Shown here: positions 1 to 6,136 of the stretch, piece by piece | How the letters are laid out: every line of letters starts with the position of its first letter | Position numbering within the stretch: position 1 is the first letter of the stretch | Assembly: GCA_964594865.1 (NCBI GenBank) | Contig: CAZQMZ010000003.1 | Span: 1-64,000, forward strand | From: Caccovivens sp964594865 | GTDB lineage: Bacteria; Bacillota; Clostridia; Christensenellales; UBA1242 | DNA: 64,000 nucleotides | Reading direction: 5' to 3' | Notes under the pieces: generated by a model | Database searches by the model: none | The model's input: only the letters and a program-made list of their open reading frames with translations | Told to the model about the DNA's origin: nothing | Translations under genes and position numbers: made by a program

Positions 1-335
1 ACATGATGGACTGCGTGCTTCCAACGCGAATTGCACGCAACGGCACAGCTTTCACAAAGCGTGGCAAGTTGATTGTTAAAAACTCACAATTTAAAGAAGA
101 CTTCGCACCGATTGAAGATGATTGCGATTGCTATGCTTGCAAACATTTCACGCGAGCATACATCAGGCACTTGATCAATGCTGGAGAAATGTTGGGGGCA
201 GAACTGCTTTCAATTCACAACTTGCGTTTTCTCATTCGTCTTGCTGAAAACACACGCAAGGCAATTCTTGGGGACTATTTTCCAGAATTTCGGGCAGAGT
301 TTATGTCAAAATACAAAATCACAGCACGGTTTTGA
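1..335 (+). CDS. tgt: Queuine/preQ1 tRNA-guanine transglycosylase, C-terminal part (5' end outside the window)
   Basis: C-terminal fragment of about 110 residues of tRNA-guanine transglycosylase, which swaps guanine 34 for preQ1 in tRNAs with GUN anticodons. The fragment opens with DCVLPTR...ARNGTAFT, the conserved region around the nucleophilic Asp, and then has the zinc site: CxCxxC (fragment residues 41, 43, 46) and a His about 26 residues later, as expected for the family. It ends with TGA at 333-335. The start lies before base 1. In many Firmicutes yajC/secDF follow tgt; here a DUF2441-like gene follows, which suggests an insertion or rearrangement behind tgt. Confidence 0.93.
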   Translation, partial: MMDCVLPTRIARNGTAFTKRGKLIVKNSQFKEDFAPIEDDCDCYACKHFTRAYIRHLINAGEMLGAELLSIHNLRFLIRLAENTRKAILGDYFPEFRAEFMSKYKITARF

Positions 336-367
336 ATAAAAGATTGAAGGAAGGGAGTTTAGTTGAA

Positions 368-940
368 ATGAAGGTTAAAAATAAAATTCTATATCAAGTT
401 GCAACCAATCGAAATTTTAAGGTCGGCGATAAAATCCATTTTGAAAATGAATTAAATGGTCAGGTTAAAATTTTTGATTTTAAGTTCAATATAAATGGAA
501 CTCCTTTACACGAATTAGGGTTTAAATCTTTGAAAAAGGGGATTTTTAAGGATAAAAAATTGATGCTCGAAATGTCCAGGGCATTACAAGATTACGATTT
601 ATTCATGCGTGAGATTGCCCTTGAAGAAGTCAGACAAGAGAAATTTCCGTCCTTGCCATCGCGTTTTAAGTGTATGTATCTGTCAGAAAATCGTGAAGAT
701 GTGCAGAAGAATTTAGAAATAATGAAAAACAGTAAGTCAAACAATCAATATCAAGGCGTGGTAGTTAAACTTAATGGAGAAATCTTTTGTGTTAGAGATT
801 TTTCAATAGGTCGACCGGGTACATCTTATAATGAATATAAGAAACTCGCTGAGAAATATTGGGAGCAAGATCAAAATTCGAAAACACCAGCAAAGGAAAT
901 CTTGTTTGTGGGGGACGCTGAAATAATAGAAATCTTTTAA
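368..940 (+). CDS. DUF2441-like accessory protein
   Basis: About 190 residues, soluble, no signal peptide or membrane segment. The layout (YQVATNRNFKVGDKIHF near the N-terminus, REIALEEVRQEKFPSLPSRF in the middle with CMYLSE after it, AEKYWEQD and a final beta-rich VGDAEIIEI) matches what I remember of DUF2441 proteins. These are scattered in accessory DNA; I believe they have been grouped with ADP-ribosyltransferase-like folds but cannot check this, so no activity is claimed. An upstream TTG at 332 is in frame and overlaps tgt by 4 bp. I prefer ATG at 368 because AAGGAAGGGAG (348-358) sits at the right distance in front of it. It probably arrived by transfer: it sits alone between tgt and odd intergenic DNA. 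Confidence 0.7.
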   Translation: MKVKNKILYQVATNRNFKVGDKIHFENELNGQVKIFDFKFNINGTPLHELGFKSLKKGIFKDKKLMLEMSRALQDYDLFMREIALEEVRQEKFPSLPSRFKCMYLSENREDVQKNLEIMKNSKSNNQYQGVVVKLNGEIFCVRDFSIGRPGTSYNEYKKLAEKYWEQDQNSKTPAKEILFVGDAEIIEIF

Positions 941-1200
941 GCAAAAAGTAAAATTTAAAATGATAAATAAAGCAAAAAATGTAAAATAATAAAATTTCTG
1001 CGGAGTCTATTTATAATAAAAAAAACTGATATTTGTCAATTCAAATTCAATAGGGTTTATAGTCAAACTTCATCAATATAAATAGGGGTATAAATCAATC
1101 TGCACCAATAATAGGGGTTGTAAAACGACAAGAATTAACTAAAATTGACAGATGAAATTTTTAGGCGAGAGTGATTTTGCTCGCTATTTCGAGATATAAA

Positions 1201-1232
1201 TCTATTCGCAAAAGACAGGTTTTGCGAATAGA
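1201..1232. repeat. Perfect 13-bp inverted repeat with 6-nt loop
   Basis: TCTATTCGCAAAA (1201-1213), loop GACAGG, TTTTGCGAATAGA (1220-1232). No T-run follows on either strand, so it is not a typical intrinsic terminator. It could be an operator, a processing hairpin or the end of a mobile piece. Confidence 0.75.
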
Positions 1233-1250
1233 TAGGTTATATTTTGTATT

Positions 1251-1291
1251 ATGCATTGCATACTACACACAAAATGTTGTGTATTATGCAA
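1251..1291. repeat. Dispersed palindromic repeat, copy A
   Basis: TTGCATACTACACA (1256-1269) pairs with TGTGTATTATGCAA (1278-1291), one mismatch in 14. An extra half unit ATTATGCA precedes it. It lies between the convergent DUF2441-like gene and iscU. It shares the GCATAnnACAC vocabulary of the other copies (see findings). Confidence 0.7.
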
Positions 1292-1318
1292 AAAAAGTCA
1301 ATTTTTCTTTAAATAAAA

Positions 1319-1342
1319 AAGATGCTGATTTTTAAGCATCTT
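1319..1342 (-). terminator. iscU terminator overlapping the stop codon
   Basis: On the minus strand AAGATGCT (1342-1335), a loop that contains the TAA stop of iscU, AGCATCTT (1326-1319), then T-rich sequence. The 5' arm of the hairpin therefore encodes the last residues of IscU. Confidence 0.8.
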
Positions 1343-1760
1343 CTTTTGAATTTTTTGCATTTTTTCTTGCAACTCTTTTGATTTCTTTCTCTTTCATTTT
1401 ATAATAGTTTTCAATCGCAGCTCTGATTGATTCTTCTGCCAAAATTGAACAGTGGATTTTGTGTGATGGAAGTTCTCCCAAAAGATCAAGAACATCTTTG
1501 TTTGTCACTTTAAGTGCTTCTTCAATTCTTTTGCCTTTAATCAAATCGCAAGCCATGTCAGTTGAAGCAATTGCTGCACAACATCCAAAAGTTTTGAATT
1601 TGGCATTTTCGATGACTCCATCATCAGAAATTTTGAGATACATTTTCATGATATCTCCACAGGCAGCATTTCCAACTTCGCCAACAGCATTTGCTCCACG
1701 AAGAGAACCAGCATTATGTGGATTTTGAAATCTTTCAATAACTGTTTTGCTATACATCAT
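1332..1760 (-). CDS. iscU: Fe-S cluster scaffold protein IscU/NifU type
   Basis: Assembles iron-sulfur clusters from iron and the sulfane sulfur given by the neighbouring cysteine desulfurase, then passes them to apoproteins in the cytosol. 142 residues; the NifU_N fold fills residues 1-125. The three cluster-ligand cysteines are in GNAACGD, TFGCC and HCSILAEE. The second motif reads FGCCAAIAS, with an additional Cys where most relatives have Gly or Ala. The C-terminus is a Lys-rich tail. It starts with ATG at 1760, which shares one base with the iscS stop (TAATG), and GGGAGGG stands just upstream, so the two genes are translationally coupled. A terminator hairpin is built into its last codons. 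Confidence 0.93.
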   Translation of the reverse strand: MMYSKTVIERFQNPHNAGSLRGANAVGEVGNAACGDIMKMYLKISDDGVIENAKFKTFGCCAAIASTDMACDLIKGKRIEEALKVTNKDVLDLLGELPSHKIHCSILAEESIRAAIENYYKMKEKEIKRVARKNAKNSKEDA

Positions 1761-2935
1761 TAAACCCTCCCTGCTTTGATTGGTGAAATTGCTCTCAATT
1801 TTTCAACAACTTTTTTGATTTCATCTGTCACATAATCGACATCAGATTTTGAGATGTTTGTGCCGAAAGAGAATCTGATTGAACCTTGTGCAATTTCGTC
1901 TGAAACACCCATAGCTTTCAACACATGAGATGGTTGAAGTGATTTTGAAGTGCAAGCCGAACCAGTTGAAACGCAAATTCCTGCCAAATCCAAAAGCATT
2001 AAAATTGATTCGCCTTCAATTCCATAAAAAGATATGTTCAAAATGCTGTTAGATTTTTGATATGGATGTCCGTTTACTTGAAAATATTCAACTTTTTCAT
2101 TTAACTTTTCAAGAAAATAATCTCGAATGTTCTTCACTTTTTTGTTGGAAACAAGATAGTTTCTTGTGGCAATTTCAACCGCCTTTCCGAATCCAGCAAT
2201 CGCTGGTACGTTTTCTGTTCCGGCACGCTTTCCACGTTCTTGACTTTCTCCGCCATAAGTGATTGGCTCAATTCTCACTCCGTTCTTCACATAAAGTGCA
2301 CCAACACCCTTTGGCCCATGAATTTTGTGAGCAGACATTGACATCAAATCGATTTCCATATCTTGAACGTCAATTTTGATTTGTCCAATCGCTTGAACAG
2401 CATCAGTGTGGAAGATTATGCCATAGTCGTGCGCAATTTTTGCAATAGTTTTGATATTTTGAATGGTTCCAACTTCGTTGTTGATTGTCATGATTGAAAT
2501 CATGATTGTGTCTTTACGGATGGAATCTAAAAGTTTTGGAAGATTCACCAAGCCATTTTGATCAACAGGAAGATAAGTCACTTCAAAACCTTCTTTTTCA
2601 AGCTGTGCACACGCATTCAAAACAGCGTGATGTTCGATTTGGCTTGTGATGATGTGCTTTCCCTTATTTGCGTAAGCCCGAGCAACACCCAAGATTGCCC
2701 AGTTGTCCGCCTCAGTTCCGCCGGAAGTGAAATAGATTTCGTTGGCTTTTTGTGCGTTTATTGCCGTTTTGATTCTGTCACGAGCACGGTCTACGATTGC
2801 TTCTGCGTCTCTGCCGAAAGAATGCAAAGAGCCGACATTTCCATACAAAGTGTTGAAACAAGGAAGCATTTCACTCAAAACTTCGTTGGAAACGTATGTC
2901 GTTGAAGCATTGTCCAAATAAATTCGTCTTTCCAT
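1760..2935 (-). CDS. iscS: Cysteine desulfurase, IscS/NifS family
   Basis: PLP enzyme that converts cysteine to alanine and holds the sulfur as a persulfide for Fe-S assembly on IscU. 391 residues, normal length. Visible features: cofactor lysine in SAHK (Lys204), the HH pair of EHHAV, DAVQAIG around residue 178, and the mobile-loop cysteine in STGSACTSK (Cys328). First gene of the iscS-iscU pair. No iscR-like regulator is next to it. A TTGACA-17-TAAAAT promoter (2992-3020) and a leader hairpin (2952-2979) lie upstream. A second cysteine desulfurase at 27.3 kb is paired with thiI, so this copy is probably the Fe-S enzyme. Confidence 0.94.
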   Translation of the reverse strand: MERRIYLDNASTTYVSNEVLSEMLPCFNTLYGNVGSLHSFGRDAEAIVDRARDRIKTAINAQKANEIYFTSGGTEADNWAILGVARAYANKGKHIITSQIEHHAVLNACAQLEKEGFEVTYLPVDQNGLVNLPKLLDSIRKDTIMISIMTINNEVGTIQNIKTIAKIAHDYGIIFHTDAVQAIGQIKIDVQDMEIDLMSMSAHKIHGPKGVGALYVKNGVRIEPITYGGESQERGKRAGTENVPAIAGFGKAVEIATRNYLVSNKKVKNIRDYFLEKLNEKVEYFQVNGHPYQKSNSILNISFYGIEGESILMLLDLAGICVSTGSACTSKSLQPSHVLKAMGVSDEIAQGSIRFSFGTNISKSDVDYVTDEIKKVVEKLRAISPIKAGRV

Positions 2936-2951
2936 AATTTAATCCTTTTAA

Positions 2952-2979
2952 AAACTTTACCGCATCTTTTGTAAAGTTT
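2952..2979 (-). promoter_or_regulatory. Hairpin in the iscS mRNA leader
   Basis: AAACTTTAC (2979-2971 on the minus strand), 10-nt loop, GTAAAGTTT (2960-2952): nine perfect pairs, ending a few bases before the iscS ribosome binding region. It lies in the transcribed leader if the promoter at 2992-3020 is right. Role unknown. Confidence 0.55.
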
Positions 2980-2991
2980 GTTTCTGGTCAT

Positions 2992-3020
2992 ATTTTAACA
3001 CTAAAAAAAGCGATTGTCAA
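2992..3020 (-). promoter_or_regulatory. Sigma-A-type promoter for iscS-iscU
   Basis: TTGACA (3020-3015), 17-bp spacer, TAAAAT (2997-2992) on the minus strand; transcription would start near 2985. Confidence 0.75.
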
Positions 3021-3094
3021 TAGAAAAACTTTTTTTTGTTAAAAAAATATTGTTGTCATAATCCAAAAAACAAAGTCTTGTCTTCAAAGCGAAA

Positions 3095-3403
3095 TTAAAG
3101 ATGTTTTTTAACTGTTTGAACCAAGTCGTCTTTCATCCAAAGTCCAATATGTTTTTCCTTTTGCACACCATCAACGAAAAGAATGAGTGTTGGAATGCTC
3201 ATAATTCCAAAACTGCGCGCCAACTTTTCGTCTTGGTCGACATCAACTTTATATATCGCAATTTTTTCGCCAAGTTCGCCCTGCACTTCTTCCAAGATTG
3301 GACTCATCATACGGCAAGGTCCGCACCAATTTGCAAAGAAATCAATCAATACAACGCCACTTTTGGTTTTTTCAGTGAATTCTTTTTCCGTGATAATTTC
3401 CAT
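3095..3403 (-). CDS. trxA: Thioredoxin
   Basis: Small cytosolic disulfide reductase, 102 residues. The active site WCGPC is at residues 26-30 and the cis-proline loop reads SIPTL. Standard thioredoxin fold with no signal peptide, so it acts in the cytosol. Lies 31 bp behind tcdA on the same strand and is probably transcribed with it. A CACTCC-rich stretch before the ATG gives GGAGTG as a ribosome binding site. Confidence 0.95.
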   Translation of the reverse strand: MEIITEKEFTEKTKSGVVLIDFFANWCGPCRMMSPILEEVQGELGEKIAIYKVDVDQDEKLARSFGIMSIPTLILFVDGVQKEKHIGLWMKDDLVQTVKKHL

Positions 3404-3434
3404 TTTCCACTCCTTTAATTATAATATCACAATT

Positions 3435-4145
3435 TCAAGTCTTTAACAATTTGTTGACAACATATCCTGCAAGCACACACCCGCACATTGCCGGAAAATA
3501 ACTTATGCTTCCAACCAATCTTTTTTGATTTTCTTTGTCGTTCATTTCAATTTTGTGACCGTTTTGAATTGGTTTACTGTCAGTTGTGACAACATCCAAA
3601 GAAACAATTTGTCGTTCACGCAGTTTTTTACGAATAGATTTTGCCAATCCATCGCTGTGAGTTTGATATATGTCCACAACCTTAAATTCTGGCAAACAAG
3701 TGCGATTACCCGCACCCATTGCAGAAACGACGTTTATATTGTTTTCTTTGCAATAACAAATCAGCTCCACCTTGTCTGCCACGCTATCAATTGCATCGAC
3801 CACAAAATCACATTCGTTCAAATTCAAAGATTGCAAATTTTCCGCACAGACTTTTGCGCAATGCGTTTTGATTTGACATTTTGGATTGATTTTTTCGAGA
3901 ATATTTCGCATAACATCAACTTTTTTCTGCCCAACTGTGGCTGTGTCTGCCACAATTTGCCTGTTTATGTTTGTTTCGTCCACAACGTCAAAATCAATAA
4001 GTGTCAGGTTTCCAATCCCAGCACGAGCAAGAAGATATGCCACATATCCTCCAACTCCACCAATTCCAACCACTGCCACTTTTGCTTTTGAAAGCAAATC
4101 AATGCCCTCTCTGCCAACAAGAATTTCCGTTCTATCCGTCCACAT
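3435..4145 (-). CDS. tcdA: tRNA threonylcarbamoyladenosine dehydratase (ThiF/HesA family)
   Basis: E1-like enzyme that uses ATP to cyclise t6A37 to ct6A37 in tRNA. 236 residues, the usual length. Features: RTEILVGREGIDLLSKAKVAVVG entry to the Rossmann fold with GIGGVG (27-32), TLIDFDVVDETNINRQ (the NxNRQ Arg is a nucleotide contact), AIDSVADKV, GAGNR and the SDGLAKSIRKKLR stretch typical of the TcdA/CsdL branch rather than MoeB or ThiF. Nothing like moaD or thiS is nearby, which supports TcdA. Precedes trxA in a likely two-gene unit. Confidence 0.88.
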   Translation of the reverse strand: MWTDRTEILVGREGIDLLSKAKVAVVGIGGVGGYVAYLLARAGIGNLTLIDFDVVDETNINRQIVADTATVGQKKVDVMRNILEKINPKCQIKTHCAKVCAENLQSLNLNECDFVVDAIDSVADKVELICYCKENNINVVSAMGAGNRTCLPEFKVVDIYQTHSDGLAKSIRKKLRERQIVSLDVVTTDSKPIQNGHKIEMNDKENQKRLVGSISYFPAMCGCVLAGYVVNKLLKT

Positions 4146-4169
4146 AACAATCCTTTATGATTTTAAGTT

Positions 4170-4224
4170 TTTATACAAAATATTGTGGTATTATGCAAAA
4201 AATTTCTGCATATCACCACAATAT
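4170..4224 (-). repeat. Dispersed palindromic repeat, copy B, with a possible tcdA promoter
   Basis: ATATTGTGGTATTATGCA (4180-4197) and TGCATATCACCACAATAT (4207-4224) pair with two mismatches in 18. On the minus strand the repeat supplies TTGCAT (4198-4193), followed after 17 bp by TATAAA (4175-4170), a plausible -35/-10 pair for tcdA. The repeat also stands directly behind the hslU stop codon and may end that transcript. Confidence 0.65.
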
Positions 4225-4231
4225 ATTGTTT

Positions 4232-5527
4232 TTATAAAACATATTTTTTCAAATCATATTTTTGATCTTTATCTTTGAAAACGTTCTTGACATAATTTTT
4301 GTCAATGATGACATCAAGCATTGGATGTTCTCCTGTTGCATTGAATGAAACATCTTCCAAAACAAGTTCCATGATTGTGTGAAGTCTTCTTGCACCCAAA
4401 TCTTCACTTGTTTCATTTTCACGTTCAGCCATTTCAGCAATTTCGTCCAAAGCATCATCCTTGAACACCAAATTGATGTTGTCCATTTTGAGAAGGTTTG
4501 AATACTGCACCGTCACAGCATTCTTCGGTGTTGACAAAATCTTTTTGAAATCTTTTTTCGTCAAACTTTCAAGCTCAACACGAATTGGAAAACGACCCTG
4601 AAGTTCTGGAATCATATCTTCCATTTTTGCAACATGAAAAGCTCCCGCTGCAATGAAAAGAATGAAGTCTGTTTTGACATTTCCATATTTTGTTGGAACA
4701 GTGCTTCCTTCAACGATTGGCAAAATGTCACGTTGCACACCTTCACGAGAAACATCTGCGCTGTTTGTAGCTTGACTTTTGCCGATAATTTTGTCAATTT
4801 CGTCGATGAAAATGATGCCCTGCTCTTCCGCCAAACTGATTGCTTCATCATTGACATTGTCCATATCAATAATTTTGTCGCTTTCTTCTTGCAAAAGCAC
4901 TTCCCTTGCGTGGCGCACAGTCATCTTCTTTTTCTTATGCTTTTGTGGAGTCAATCCTTCAAACATCGAGCCCAAAGAAATTTCATTTCCACCAAACGCC
5001 ATCATTGGTTTTGGAGTTTCCAAAACAACAACTTCCACCACTTCATCTTCACATTTGCCTGCGTGAAGTTCTTCCAAGAGCGCATCACGATTGACTTCCA
5101 CAGAAGTTACGCGACGATTTTGAAAAATGGCGTCAAGAAGTTTGTTTTCAACAATCGGCATAACTTTATCTTCAACTTCTTTCTTTTTCTTATCTTTGAC
5201 CATTCTTATGGCAACTTCAACCAAGTCGCGCACCATACTTTCAACATCACGTCCAACATATCCAACTTCGGTATATTTTGTTGCTTCAACCTTAACAAAT
5301 GGCGCACCCACAAGTCTTGCAAGACGACGAGCAATTTCGGTTTTACCAACACCTGTCGGACCGCTCATAACAATGTTTTTTGGTGTGATTTCGTCACGAA
5401 CTTCGGCAGGAAGTTTGCTTCTGCGATATCTGTTTCTCAACGCAACAGCAACAGCCTTCTTTGCTTTGGTCTGTCCGACAATATATTTATCAAGTTCATT
5501 TACAATTTGTTTTGGTGTGAAATTCAT
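4232..5527 (-). CDS. hslU: ATP-dependent protease ATPase subunit HslU (ClpY)
   Basis: AAA+ unfoldase that feeds proteins into the HslV peptidase. 431 residues. Walker A GPTGVGKT (56-63), pore loop GYVGRDVE, a charged intermediate domain (about residues 110-230), Walker B IIFIDEIDK, sensor and arginine-finger region GRFPIRVEL, and a C-terminal domain with SEDLGARRLHTIME. Starts at ATG 5527 with GGAGG overlapping the hslV stop. Part of yifB-dprA-topA-hslV-hslU; the B. subtilis equivalents (smf-topA-...-clpQ-clpY) are in the same order. The very C-terminus KYDLKKYVL is the part that inserts into HslV in this family. Confidence 0.96.
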   Translation of the reverse strand: MNFTPKQIVNELDKYIVGQTKAKKAVAVALRNRYRRSKLPAEVRDEITPKNIVMSGPTGVGKTEIARRLARLVGAPFVKVEATKYTEVGYVGRDVESMVRDLVEVAIRMVKDKKKKEVEDKVMPIVENKLLDAIFQNRRVTSVEVNRDALLEELHAGKCEDEVVEVVVLETPKPMMAFGGNEISLGSMFEGLTPQKHKKKKMTVRHAREVLLQEESDKIIDMDNVNDEAISLAEEQGIIFIDEIDKIIGKSQATNSADVSREGVQRDILPIVEGSTVPTKYGNVKTDFILFIAAGAFHVAKMEDMIPELQGRFPIRVELESLTKKDFKKILSTPKNAVTVQYSNLLKMDNINLVFKDDALDEIAEMAERENETSEDLGARRLHTIMELVLEDVSFNATGEHPMLDVIIDKNYVKNVFKDKDQKYDLKKYVL

Positions 5528-5536
5528 AACTCCTCC

Positions 5537-6076
5537 TTAAAAAGTTTCCACAATGATGTTTTCGTTTGTGAACACGCAAATTTCGCTGGCAATTTTAAGC
5601 GCTTTGTATGCCACTTCTTTTGCAGAAAAATTGGTGTTTTGAACAAGTGCTCTTGCAGCTGCCAAAGCATAGTTTCCACCAGAACCAATCGCACAAATTC
5701 CATCTTGTGGTTCAATGATATTTCCAGCTCCGTCCAAAACGAAAATCTGTTCCTTGTCTGCCACAATCATCATTGCTTCAAGTTGCCTATGCACCTGATC
5801 TTCACGCCAAGTTTGAGCCAATTCCACAGCGCTTCGCAACAAATTTCCAGCAAACTTGTTGAGCATTCCTTCAAACCTTTCGCTCAAACTGAATGCGTCA
5901 GCAACCGAGCCGGCAAAGCCGATGATGACATTGTTGTTATAAATCCTGCGCACTTTTCGCGCGTTACTTTTGAAGACAATGCTGTTTTGCATGGTCACTT
6001 GACCATCGCCAGCAATGGCAATTTTTCCATCTTTTTTCACTGCACATATTGTCGTGCCTTTGAATGTGTTTTCCAT
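5537..6076 (-). CDS. hslV: ATP-dependent protease peptidase subunit HslV (ClpQ) with a short propeptide
   Basis: Threonine peptidase that forms the proteolytic chamber of HslUV. About 179 residues. I choose ATG 6076 because GGAGG (6081-6085) lies 4-5 nt upstream; a longer in-frame reading to 6103 has no support. The N-terminus reads MENTFKGTTICAV: the nucleophilic Thr is residue 8, so a 7-residue propeptide must be removed. After Met removal the first residue would be Glu, which cannot serve. Other family marks: GDGQVT, the Lys of NARKVRRIY, GFAGSVADAF and AIGSGGNYA. It ends 10 bp before hslU. Confidence 0.94.
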   Translation of the reverse strand: MENTFKGTTICAVKKDGKIAIAGDGQVTMQNSIVFKSNARKVRRIYNNNVIIGFAGSVADAFSLSERFEGMLNKFAGNLLRSAVELAQTWREDQVHRQLEAMMIVADKEQIFVLDGAGNIIEPQDGICAIGSGGNYALAAARALVQNTNFSAKEVAYKALKIASEICVFTNENIIVETF

Positions 6077-6136
6077 AAAACCTCCTTGACAGTTCTCATT
6101 CATCTATATTTTAGCAAAAACAAATGCAAAAGTAAA

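Larger units (their letters stand above)
941..1331. other. 391-bp intergenic region with short direct repeats and stem-loops
   Basis: No gene seen. Contents in order: A-rich sequence; the word AATAGGG three times (1049, 1081, 1110; spacing 32 and 29 bp); a small stem GCGAG/CTCGC (1165-1184); a perfect 13-bp inverted repeat TCTATTCGCAAAA/TTTTGCGAATAGA with a 6-nt loop (1201-1232); a copy of the dispersed palindromic repeat (1251-1291); and the iscU terminator (1319-1342). The texture differs from other gaps in the window. Confidence 0.6.

Noticed and set aside
1049..1120. Possible CRISPR remnant (repeated AATAGGG)
   Set aside because: The shared word is only 7-8 bases, spacing is uneven, there are no cas genes, and no repeat of normal CRISPR length exists.
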